From the NCBI GenBank assembly GCA_964017125.1, contig OZ024912.1:58015123-58079122 (forward strand): a stretch of 64,000 nt of DNA. The letters are read 5' to 3'. Below are positions 32,800 to 42,962 of this stretch, one piece after another. The position numbers and the translations under genes were made by a program. How positions within the stretch are numbered: the first letter of the stretch is position 1; every line of letters begins with the position of its first letter. The notes beneath the pieces were generated by a model. That model was not told the DNA's origin. It made no database searches and was given only the letters and a program-made list of their open reading frames with translations. The stretch comes from Flabesymbios commensalis. Taxonomy: Eukaryota > Annelida > Polychaeta > Terebellida > Flabelligeridae.

Positions 32800-34130
32800 A
32801 TGAGCATGGTAAGGTATGCGGCCCATACGTACAAGTCTACCTGTTTTTTTTCAATATGGCAAGACAATATATACATAGTACCTAAATCAACTTCATGTTA
32901 TTTCTTCTTTAGCCGACAAAAGACAGTTTCTCAATTCACTGACCGAGAGAAGACAGTTCCGACTCTAACATAAGTTACTTTAATTTGATAAATTACCTGG
33001 CTGACAGCAGCCAATTCCGATTCCAACATAAGAGACGTAATGGTCAATTTAAAAGAGCAAATATTATTGTATATATATATATACATTATCTAAGTTAGCA
33101 TTGGGTCTTTTAAAAAAAAACCCAAAAAACAGTAAATTCACGTATTTTAGACAACTAAATGACGAAACATATAGACATTATTTTCAACAGTATTATGTTA
33201 TTTCAATCGTTCACAATTTTTTTAACATTTCGTGTGTTTTTGTTTGTTTCTATAATTATTTATGCATCATTTGTAGTTTGGTTAAATTCTACCGCTGTAT
33301 AAGTCCTAGACCCAATAGCAAACAACTTTCATTTAGTCATATGTTTAGTAATTTGTCGTGTTCAGAATAATTCATCCTCTATCGGAGTTTAGCCAGATAA
33401 TAATGAAGCATTAAAATTGTCTTCTGTCGGCCCAGATAATTGCCCATCTCAAGAAAACTGGGTCAGCGTCGGAAATGTTTTCTGTCGACCAGAAGAGAAC
33501 TTTATTATTAGAGTAAGTCTTCTGTCGACCCCATAATTATAACTTATATTCTACTTGGAATTGTCTGCTGTCGATCGTCTGGAATTTTAATCGAATATTA
33601 CATTTAGTGTCGGGACTGTCTTCTGTCGACCTCATCAATGGAATTTATGCTGGAATCAGAACTGTGTGTTGTCGGCCACAGAGATGACCATAATAATCAG
33701 ATTAGTGTCTAAATTGTCTTCTGTCAGCAGAGAAATAACCACATGAATAAAATGTTTATTTGAGTCGGAAATGTCTGCTATCTGCCGTATAAATGACCAT
33801 ATGAATCAGAAGTTATATTTAGAGTCAGAACTGTCGACTTCATCAATACAGTTCATTCTCAAATGGGAACTGTCTGCTGTCGGTCGCAGAAATAACCACA
33901 GTGATCGGAATGTACATATATCAGTATCGGAACTGTCTTCTGTCGGCAGAGAAGTAACCTAGTGATAAATTCTTAAAATTTAAGTTGGAGTCGGAGATGT
34001 CTGCCGTCGCCTTGTTCTTGGAAGAGAAAGAGATACTAAAATATATGTATATACTATATATTATATCATATATTGTCTCAGTCTAATTGAAATGAACAGG
34101 TTGACTTCTACGTATGGGCCCGGTATACTT
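32800..34130. mobile_element. Foldback-like element with opposed minisatellite arms
   Basis: The left side reads GTAAGGTATGCGGCCCATACG, ACAAGTCTACCTGTT, AGACAATATAT, then GCCGACAGAAGAC-type units up to about 33010. A loop of about 400 bp follows, then about ten units in the opposite orientation (CTTCTGTCGGCC and variants, 33415-34010). After these comes the inverted end (ATATATTGTCTCAG, AACAGGTTGACTTC, TACGTATGGGCCCGG at about 34070-34125). Tandem units inside the inverted ends recall Drosophila foldback elements. Copy A keeps the left arm and loop but has lost the right arm. Confidence 0.65.
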
Positions 34131-34174
34131 ACCTCATTTGGTCCGTCACGTCTTACATGAAGGATTTATGAGGT

Positions 34175-34575
34175 CAAAGGTCAGCATGGGGTACGCTCAC
34201 TAGCTTCATTCTATCGACCCCGTCTAATAACATCATCTTTATTTGTGTAGTTACAAACAGCTTTAATACCACTTTTGCCACATTATGTTATTAAATAAAT
34301 ACCGTACGAAACATAGGTGAAGATATGATATTCTTCAGAAAACGTGAACCCACCCTTAGAGCGTTGAAAGTCAATATTTTCAAAAACAACGGATGGGTTA
34401 CTCTTTCAAGTTACATTTTTTCGACCCTATGTAATAACAAAATCCTCGTATTCGGTATTTATAGTTATAAACAGCTTTAATGCCACTCATTGAATACATT
34501 CAGTACGAAGCACATTTGAAGTTTTGACTTTTTAAACCTACCCTTAAAGCGCTGACATTCAATATTTCAAAAAAA
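34175..34575. repeat. ~200-bp unit in two direct copies
   Basis: TTCTATCGACCCCGTCTAATAAC ... AAACAGCTTTAATACCACT ... CCCACCCTTAGAGCG (34210-34365) recurs as TTTCGACCCTATGTAATAAC ... AAACAGCTTTAATGCCACT ... CCTACCCTTAAAGCG (34420-34545). Non-coding. Confidence 0.75.
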
Positions 34576-34679
34576 AATTTCACACAGCTCTAGCACCGGC
34601 CGAGCGTGTTTTAAAGACATTATTCACCACCAGGTGGCATACAAATCTGTCTTACGTCACAGTCAGTAATGTGGGTTTA

Positions 34680-35123
34680 TGGGAATATTAGGTTGTCCCT
34701 CGCGCCGGAGGTACCAGTATGTGATCGTTAGGGTCTCCAGTATGGGCTTGTAAGGGTGAACGAGAGAAACTGCCTAACATTCTCCATCATATCGTAAACT
34801 TCGTCTCCCCGTCGGATCGACGGTTCTGAGTAATTCACAAAACTCTTCTTCCGCTTATCATGTTTATTTGTCTAGACATTTGATAACAGCAACGTACAAC
34901 CCCGCGCACGACACGTCTAACTTGACTCAGAGCGAGCGACCGGCGGCACGTCTGCAGTCGCTGAGCGTTATATCTGAAGTGCGGGAAAAGTACCAAGGCC
35001 GCATGGGATTCGGCCCTCTGCGCCCGGCACCAAAGTACCAAAACGGGGCAGTCATCCGCAGACTCACGCGTCCGGGAGGGTGGGGACAGCTGCCACATTA
35101 AACTAGCGAAGTAGGGATCCTAC
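34680..35123 (+). repeat. 440-bp direct duplication, left copy
   Basis: From ATGGGAATATTAGGTTGTCC to AGTAGGGATCCTAC it matches 39023-39467 at roughly 95% by eye, 4.34 kb apart. It contains the exon-like frame at 34876. The flanks differ on both sides and no clear target duplication is seen. Confidence 0.9.
34876..35101 (+). CDS. Candidate terminal exon (75 aa), copy 1
   Basis: An AG acceptor (TTTATTTGTCTAG) precedes a frame that runs to TAA at 35099-35101: HLITATYNPAHDTSNLTQ ... SERPAARLQSL ... EVREKYQGRMGFGPLRPAPK ... RLTRPGGWGQLPH. The first in-frame ATG lies deep inside (MGFGP), so as a gene piece it must be spliced from upstream. Within the frame the other copy (39220) differs at seven codons, four of them silent, a mild sign of protein constraint. 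The composition (basic, Pro/Gly/Tyr-rich, no membrane segment) resembles short structural proteins, but the family is not recognised. The opposite strand is also open for 87 codons from an ATG in both copies and cannot be excluded. Confidence 0.4.
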
Positions 35124-37100
35124 ATTACCCCCGGGTTAGTGATAAGGTAGTACCCAACTGACGTGTAGGAGACTGCTTCGTGCAAGTAGCGGGGGTTGTA
35201 ACAATACGTAACCTCTTATTACTAACCAGAGTTTGAAAAATTACAGCGTGGGTGGTTACAGCATGGGTGGTTGACGTCGCAGCATTATAAATGAAAACAT
35301 TGTCCCTTCCTTTTAACACCAACTGTCCTATATTTACGTATATATATGCTGCTAGCTGCGACCAACTGATTCATTTGTTTAACATTTCCATTATAATTTA
35401 GCAATTATCTTGCTGAAAAATGTAATTACAATTTACATATTTTACACAATGTTGCCAGGCCTGTAGTAGCCTAATAGTCGCGTAATGAAAATATACTGAG
35501 ACTTTTACGTAAATTGCTTGTGCAAAATGATTACGCAGTCTTTATCGTTTGGCGCTATAGTTAACCACGAGTGCCAGCCGCACGAATCGAGCACTTGTGT
35601 GGATTGTGCGTCCAACACATGCTAAATATAAAACGATTTACTGCATTCGCTGATCGTGAGGGGGCAGTACTCAAGTGCTGTATCGAACAAGTGTTCGCAT
35701 TATCGGTTCGGCTCGTGTGGTCGATTGTGCGTATCGTAGCGTCGATTCGAATGCAAATACTCAAATCCCCATTAGCGCGAGGAGTAAAATACTGAATGAT
35801 CGTGCTCGGGCCTAGTTGGCCTTTATTATGAGCGATCACAGCTGGCGTCTCACCGTGTGATAGCCTGAGTTGCATTATGCGGTAACGCTATGACGTACCT
35901 GATTCGGGCGCGTGCCCTACCACAAGTTTTAAAATAATTCTGCGATTTGGTCGCAAAAAGACATGATTACATGTTATGTTCGATGTGCAGTGGAACTAGT
36001 TGTTCCACGAAATGTCACGTGTGGGACATGACCAGCTAGTTGCCGGCGCGCCAAACGCAAAAGTCGCCCTCTTGCGTTGGCTAAACATTAAAGTTAAAAA
36101 CGCACGTGTCTGCGTCAGATCACTGGACGTGCGGTGAACAGAAGCAGACCTATGCATCGTCGTAAAAGTCGGTAGCGATGTATTGTAAAAGTCGGAGGCG
36201 ATATAAGGTACAAAAATATGCAATCTGGAATTAATTATAAATTCACCAATGTTGAATTAAATGATGACTAATCGGAAAAACAATCGGGTTATGAAATTAT
36301 TAATGTTCGGGAAGGCTAATGCAGGTAGGTATAATTAAAATGACTGATGAAATTCTGGTCTTCTGGAAATTTTCAGTTAAAAATATAGGTTGAAAACTGA
36401 AAAACGAAAGTTCTTATGTCGAAGCTGAGCTCTGGATGGCCCATTATTAATATGATTATTGTCGATTTAAGCAATGCGGGGTGTAAACGGTTTCGCACTT
36501 GCTAAAAAATATATGTTTTATCGCTGAATCTGGTTATGCTGTGTCATACCAGTAAATGTGGGGAATCCCCGGACAGTAGACGCTGTTGAGAATACTGCTG
36601 ATGCTGATTTCTAGCCGTGTCGGCTGAGCAGACAATCACGTATGCTGTGCTGTATGCTGATGCGTGGCGTACATGCCCACGCTGTGTTCTGTATGGTGAA
36701 CAGGACCGTAGTTTATCGCCAACACAAGACGCCAGTGCAGCGCCTGTAACTCTGAGGCTGAGAGGTAGGCGACGTTTTAAAATGTCATACATATGAAAAA
36801 TACCAAACAGTCGTTGGCCATCACTCTATTGACTATTTAAATGATGCACCTCTCCACCATGTCGGTGGCTAGCCTTTATATTGCAGGCGCACACCCCAGG
36901 CCTTTGGCCAGGGTATGCGGTCGCTACTCTCCGTGGCCTATGTCCGTGACGTGTCGTGCGCGGGTTAGTTGTACGTTGCCGTCTAGACCAGATGAAAAAA
37001 TGTCTGTATATGTTGAATCTTAGAATGTAGGTTGTAGAAAGTGTTCATGCTATGTCGCATGTTGCGAGAAACAGGGGTTGCTGAGATATTTTAATATTCG
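35124..37100. other. Low-repeat, GC-richer stretch without a defensible gene
   Basis: Less AT-rich than its surroundings, with scattered CpG and several frames of 60-105 codons on both strands. None has a matching second copy, a convincing splice context or a recognisable motif. It could hold promoter or first-exon sequence of the gene suggested by the duplicated exon, but I see no proof. Confidence 0.4.
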
Positions 37101-37124
37101 TCACTGAGATTTCACATAATTTCT

Positions 37125-37262
37125 TTGCACTTGTTCACACACATATATATTTGTTTAGTGAAAACTGTAGGTCAAAATTGTACAAAAACTGTTTTCACTT
37201 ATTCACACACATATATAATTGTTTAGTGAAAACTGTAGGTCAAAATTGTACATAAAATGTCA
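37125..37262 (+). repeat. ~68-bp tandem duplication
   Basis: TTCACACACATATATA, TTGTTTAGTGAAAACTGTAG and GTCAAAATTGTACA occur twice in succession (starting 37134 and 37202). Confidence 0.9.
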
Positions 37263-37863
37263 GATATAATTACAACATGCTATGCTAAGCTATGGTAATA
37301 GTATATTGTAAGTCGACCTGGGTGAAAAAAAAAAAATTCACACAAGTCGAAAAACACATGCAAATATTGGCAATGTTTCGCAATAGCACAACTTTCAAAT
37401 CGAATATTTCTGTATTTATATAAATTTTTATTCTTCAGAAATCGACCATCATGAGAAAATTTCGTTCTCAACTGATGGGCTAAATGAGACTGCATAAAAA
37501 ACAGCTACATTTATTTTAGAAAAATATTTTAAAACGTGACTGACAGTAGTCTATGCGGATTGATGATATAGTATATCATTTCACTGAAAAATGATTTCTG
37601 CGGTGAACATTCCACTTTTTTTTATATGGCATGTTCATCACCGAGTCATTCTTAATAACGTCCGAATCAATCGCTCGCTTCGTTTCATTCACTGACGTAG
37701 ATATATCGACTGTCGTCGTAGCGGTTGCGTTTATTTCGTCTGTGGTGGGTGTGTGTATGGTGTATTATCGGGTACTGCTAACATGTGTGGCCTGCAGCTT
37801 GTTGCTGCGTGCCTGTGTCAGCATGCGTGTAACGGTGTGTACATATAAAACTGAACAGCAGCC

Positions 37864-38196
37864 GCGTCTCGCCTCACATTAGCATATTCATGAACTACTC
37901 CGTGCCCAAATAAGGCGCTAAAAGTAGGCTAGAGCAACGCCAAACACCAGGGAGCGTTTCGACGTGAAAAAATTATACTATGACTTTATTAAAATCTCGC
38001 ACAACTAGTGCTATAATTTCCTTTCCGAAACTGCTTATTTACATTTCTTCTTTTTTAACAGTTTTGCAAAAGAAAATGTATAAGTATTCAAAAATTTATT
38101 TGAGACTAGGCCATGTATAATTTGAACACGTGAATAGTCTGCTCCACCAAATCAAAATGGCAGCCTAATTTATGCTAATGTGATGAGGCGACACAG
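37864..38196. repeat. 330-bp segment with short inverted ends
   Basis: Left GTCTCGCCTCACATTAGCATA is matched by the complement of the right TATGCTAATGTGATGAGGCGAC. This could be a small TIR element, but no target duplication is clear. Confidence 0.4.
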
Positions 38197-38199
38197 GTC

Positions 38200-39020
38200 C
38201 ACTATCCAAATGCATGCCGGTTATGGCGGGACACGTGTTTGCCCACGGCGGGCGATTAGCTAATCAAGGGGAACCAGCATCCAATATGGCGCTCACTTAC
38301 CAAATACATTTATAACAATCAGCATTCTCTGAAATAACATATTTTAATAATAATAAAATATTGACCTACGGTCCTGGGAATATATTTAACAGACCAAATA
38401 GGACCGTTTATTGACATTCATTAGGGGAACAATTTTATTTGGCCCTAATCCTAATAAAGGTTACCCAAGTCGAAGCGATATTTTATAATTTTTTGTCGAT
38501 TTTTACTGAAAAATCGAAAAATGATGAGGCTTCGTCTATGGACTTTAAAATCGAGTCACCCAATTATGGCAATCAACGATAAAAAGGAGTTTTCGAAAAC
38601 ACCCACTTCCTACTCGCCTACAGTGGCATTAATAGGATGAAAGCATTTTAAAAACTCTTACTATAAAAATATGATAGACTAAGTCTATGAGAAAAATTTT
38701 CAGGGTTCTTCTAGAGAAACCGACATGGTTGCCATCTTGAAAAAGCGTCAAACACGTGGAATTTCGTCCAAAAATAAGAAAATTACGCCGTTTTCGACGT
38801 AAAAAACATACTTCTCCTCTGATAACTCTTTCTATCTAGTTTAAAACTGGCATATTATTATGACCTACAGCTTTCACGTACCTTGATGAAAAAAATGCTA
38901 TTGATTTTTTTCAAAAAATCCCTTAATATTTAAATAAAACTATCCTTGAAAACAGCAGTTTTCAATTTGCGTCTTGGTGAAAACACTGTTGCATTCTCTA
39001 TCAGTCGTCAGGGGTCACCA
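38200..39020. other. No recognisable feature
   Basis: AT-rich non-coding sequence with AAAAATCGAAAAATGATGAGG-type runs; no partner repeat elsewhere in the window. Confidence 0.4.
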
Positions 39021-39022
39021 GT

Positions 39023-39467
39023 ATGGGAATATTAGGTTGTCCCACGCGCCGGAGGTACCAGTATGTGATCGTTAGGGTCTCCAGTATGGGCTTGTAAGGG
39101 TGAACGAGAGAAACTGCCTAACATTCTCCATCATATCGTAAACTTCGTCTCCCTGTCGGATCGACGGTTCTGAGTAATTCACAAAACTCTTCTTCTGCTT
39201 ATCATGTATATTAGTCTAGACTTTTGATAACAGCCACATACAACCCCGCGCACGACACGTCTAACTTGACTCAGAGTGAGCGACCGGCGGCACGTCCGCA
39301 GTCGCTGAGCGTTATATCTGAAGTGCGGGAAAAGTACCAAGGCCGCATGGGATTCGGCCCTCTGCGCCCAGCACCAAAGTACCAAAACGGGGCAGTCGTC
39401 CGCAGACTCACGCGTCCGGGAGGGTGGGGACAGCTGCCACATTAAACTAGCGAAGTAGGGATCCTAC
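39023..39467 (+). repeat. 440-bp direct duplication, right copy
   Basis: Partner of 34680-35123. Preceded by GGGGTCACCAGT and followed by AGGTTGGATGGG, both unrelated to the flanks of the left copy. Confidence 0.9.
39220..39445 (+). CDS. Candidate terminal exon (75 aa), copy 2
   Basis: Same frame as 34876-35101, with an AG acceptor (TATATTAGTCTAG) and TAA at 39443-39445. Amino-acid differences from copy 1 are His to Leu at the first codon, Leu to Pro in AARPQSL and Ile to Val in GAVVRRL; the rest are silent. Two nearly identical last exons could serve as alternative 3' ends of one gene, or one may be a non-functional duplicate. Confidence 0.4.
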
Positions 39468-39469
39468 AG

Positions 39470-40245
39470 GTTGGATGGGACCACAGGCTGATACACTTAG
39501 ATTGTTAGCAATATGTCAGTTATTAGAAGGGGTGTCAACGGTAGAAGATACAGATCTGTTCCATTGATAGGTTTGAACAAGCAATCTAGATTCTTTGGTT
39601 GGAATGTGCCTTATGAGGCTCATTGAGGCCAATAAAATATGATGACGTGTTGGCAATGGACAAAAGTTGTGTAATATGGGTAGCATGCCTGAAAAGGGAA
39701 GGCTTGGTGTAAAGTTTTTTTATGACATATCCATAACAAGCACCTCAAAATGAGCTTATGTCGTCATATAACTTCATTGTTATCTGTGTCTTGGAATACT
39801 TAATGTTACATAAATAATTATAAAATAATACTAAATAATTATCTACAACTCACAAGTAATTTGAAGTGCTGTGTAATATATTTCTGATAATTGTTTGTTA
39901 CCTTAAAAAATATATATTAATACTAGAACAAAACATGATAAAATAACTCTGAGAATACCAGTGAGCAGTCATCCAGTCAGTTACATTTTAGAAGTTCTTA
40001 CTCACCAGCAGCAAACAGCCATGGACAATCATTAACTTTTCCTAATGTTAAAAGTTTCAAGACGTTGTTCGTGATAAACTTTCTAAGGTAGCAATTATTG
40101 GCGAAGAATGGTTCCGTAACGCAAATATAGCTCTCATACATCATATTTACAAGAGATGAAAGCCACATATTAAAAAAAAAAAGTTAGAGAAAAATAATGT
40201 CTGATGACATTATAATGGTTGTAAGGAATACACCAGTAAACCATA
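39470..40245. other. No recognisable feature
   Basis: AT-rich, no long frame and no repeat partner seen. Confidence 0.45.
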
Positions 40246-40246
40246 T

Positions 40247-40905
40247 TTATACAGTTGTTGAAAAGGGGGGTATATTCTGGGAGGGAGGGGTAGGTTCTGG
40301 GAGGATCGCACATAGTTGTTGAAAAGGTGGATATATTCTGAGAGGGAGGGGTAGATTCTGGGAGGGTCGCATACAGTTGTTGAAAAGGGGGAGTATATTC
40401 TGGGAGGGAGGGGTAGATTCTGGGAGGGTCGCACACATAAATTTGTTGAAAAGAGGGGTATATTCTGGGAGAGAGGAGTAGATTCTGGAAGGGTCGCACA
40501 TATAAATTTGTTGAAAAGGGGAGTATATTGTGGAAGGGGGGGGGGGTAGATTTTAAAAGGGTCGCACATGTAAATTTATTGAAAAGGGGAGTATATTCTG
40601 GGAGAGAGGGGTATATTCTGGGAGGGTCGCACATATAAATTTGTTGAAAAGGGGGGTATATTGTGGAAGGGGGGGGGGGGTAGATTCTGAAAGGGTCGCA
40701 CATATGAATTTGTTGAAAAGGGGGGTATATTCTGGGAGAAAGGGGTAGATTCTGGGAGGGTCGCACATATAAATTTGTTGAAAAGGGGGGGTGTATTCTG
40801 GGAGGGATGAGTAGATTCTGGGAGCCGAAGACACTTCACGTGATTAAAATAAAGGGGGGTAGATACTGGGAGGGAGGGAGGGGTAGATTCTGGGAATCGC
40901 CACAA
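40247..40905 (-). repeat. ~60-65-bp minisatellite, about ten units
   Basis: The unit is built from GGGTCGCACATATAAATTTG, TTGAAAAGGGGGGTATATTC, TGGGAGGGAGGGGTAGATTC and TGGGAG. Left units have ACAGTTG instead of AAATTTG, so there are two unit types. G runs of up to 10 occur at 40541 and 40670. On the minus strand it opens all three frames as Pro/Ile/Tyr-rich repeats (PPRIYPSLPEYTPLF). No start or splice context suggests a protein. Decaying units continue to about 40990. Confidence 0.9.
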
Positions 40906-40999
40906 TCTACCCCGTATGTGGATTCATAGTTCAGGATCTTCCCGGGGGTAGATTCCGGGGTGCCCGCAATCAACTCGGGTATAATTTGGGAGGGAGTAT

Positions 41000-42350
41000 A
41001 TTTACAGACTTTACACCGGAACAAGAGTTTATATTTTACATTTATACAGTCAGAATTATCATGTAGTAGGGTAAGTTGTCCTAATATGAGTGATGTATTG
41101 GTGGTGTAATTTGCCTTCTTTTGCGAGGACAATGTCAAGGCTTCTAATTGAGATTAGTTTTATTCAGCATCAAATGTATCAGAACAAATCAAGTGACTTC
41201 AACTGAGGTTTTTTAAACGAGTTCAATTTCGTATAAGCTTTAAATGTATGGTGATTCTATAGAAGAACATATAAAGATGTCAAGTTTGTTTCATGTCATC
41301 AATCATAACCTCATTTTTCTGATATGTGGGCGATAAAAAGAGTATCTATCTCGTGTTATTTGTATTGGTAAATTATAATAGCCATGCTCAAGTGTCCTAT
41401 TATGAGCATAGCGGATGTTCCGATTATGAGCATATGCTCATGTTGGGAGCACCAATGTGCTCATATTAGGGGCATTCGTGGCAGTGAGTAAGGGTGTCCT
41501 ACTACACACCATGATTTGTTTGTGTAAAATATAATAATAAACAATTACTTAAAATAAATAGTTCTGCATTACCACATGGCATTTTTCATACGATAGTGGC
41601 ATTGTTGAAGTAATAGCTAGGTTATCATATACAAGTGTGCTCGTTTCAAAACTAGTCTACTGAATATCATTTACAAGTGGGCCTTGTATTGTTTAACTTT
41701 CAGTTCTGGGGTTTCACATTTAATAAATTTAATTATATTTTAGTTGAGAATAAACAGTTTGTCTGTTTTTTTAAATCTAATTAAACTTCGATGCATGTAA
41801 ATGATCAAAGACAGCGCCTTTTGTATTTTTGTCGATTCAGGCACTTCAAGGAATTTCCCACTGAACCTACATAATTTATTTTTATATCACCTATGTAAAA
41901 TGCCTTTACCTATAAAATGCCTACCTATATACATCTACTTGTTGACTCTTTTTCTGTTTCAATGATTATAGTATATGTATATATACGTATAAGTGTGTAT
42001 ATGTGTGTATATATGTATTGTATGGGTATGTACAGATGTTGGCCAAATGCTGGACCAACGTAGTTATAAAATATAATAAAAATACTAAGTACATAAAATG
42101 TCGTTTACTCTTGTGCCAAAAATTGGGTGTCATTTGTTGTAATATCTTATTCTCACATATCTGATATGATAATGTTTTTATCATTAAACTTGATAATTAG
42201 TAATATTACAATATACAAAGGAGCTATGAGATTGATTGACCCGGGTGATCCAAAAAATGACCTTATATATATCTTATGTGAGATATATTCCACCGGATCT
42301 CTCCATGGTTAAAATTGTATTATTATTTTCAAATGTGTAATGGCTTAAAC
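41000..42350. other. AT-rich spacer with short TATG/TGTA microsatellite
   Basis: No gene seen. TATATGTATATATACGTATAAG and related TG/TA steps occupy about 41970-42030, followed by a short GTTGGCCAAATGCTGGACCAACG piece of the hairpin family at 42037. Three short ATTATGAGCATATGCTC-like pieces (41390-41470) recur near 48010 and 48260. Confidence 0.5.
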
Positions 42351-42962
42351 CACCGACTTCATATTGAACAAATGTATAACTCTTATTTATGAAGTTATAC
42401 ATTACCTTAAACATGTTTTTCGCATATTTGCACTTTGCATTGTGGGAAATAATCTCTCACGATGTTTGTTCGCACTTTCACATTTCTTACACGTCAAGAT
42501 TCATATTTGGTCTTCACGTATTCAGACTGCTTTTTTGTATCACTAGCACATGTTTTGTTATTTTTACATTCAATTTGAATCATCACTCACCAGCATTACA
42601 ATTTCTTACCAGATGGATTTTTTTCACAACAGACTTCATCATTATTTTTCCAAAACTGAATTATAGTCATAACCATATAATGGCGATGAATCTAATTAGG
42701 TTCACATGTACATGTACACTGTTTGTTACCATGTTTGCTATTGTTTTTATTTTCGATTAATGTATTTAAGGTCGAAAACAATTATCATTGCCTCTATTGT
42801 AATTTGCATGTATATATCAAACATTAAGAAATGGCGGTTGAAATAGATGATACAAAAATTCTTGAATCTGTTGGAGGTGTACAAAAAAACTCCCTAGTAA
42901 ATATTATGAGTTGTATTAATGATGATGATAATGAATATAACATTTAAAAAAAATCTCCTTAT

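Larger units (their letters stand above)
20080..33400 (+). repeat. Long dispersed repeat R, copy B (with later insertions)
   Basis: Collinear with copy A. 20080-20209 matches 11693-11810, 25941-29610 matches 11811-13770, 29703-29811 matches 13770-13900, 30608-30682 matches 13890-13970, and 31511-33400 matches 13965-16090. Between these lie the LINE (20210-25940), a hairpin (29614-29702), a 796-bp TIR element and an 828-bp TIR element, all lacking from copy A. The TTCG minisatellite at 28.15-29.03 kb is also much larger than in A. Confidence 0.8.

Noticed and set aside
36841-37882. Host genes in frames at 36841-37023 and 37631-37882
   Set aside because: Short frames in GC-richer DNA with no motif, no partner copy and no splice evidence.
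40170-40905. Overlapping Pro/Ile/Tyr-rich frames up to 198 codons on the minus strand
   Set aside because: Produced by the 60-bp minisatellite in all three frames; no start or splice context and no unit-length multiple of three constraint.
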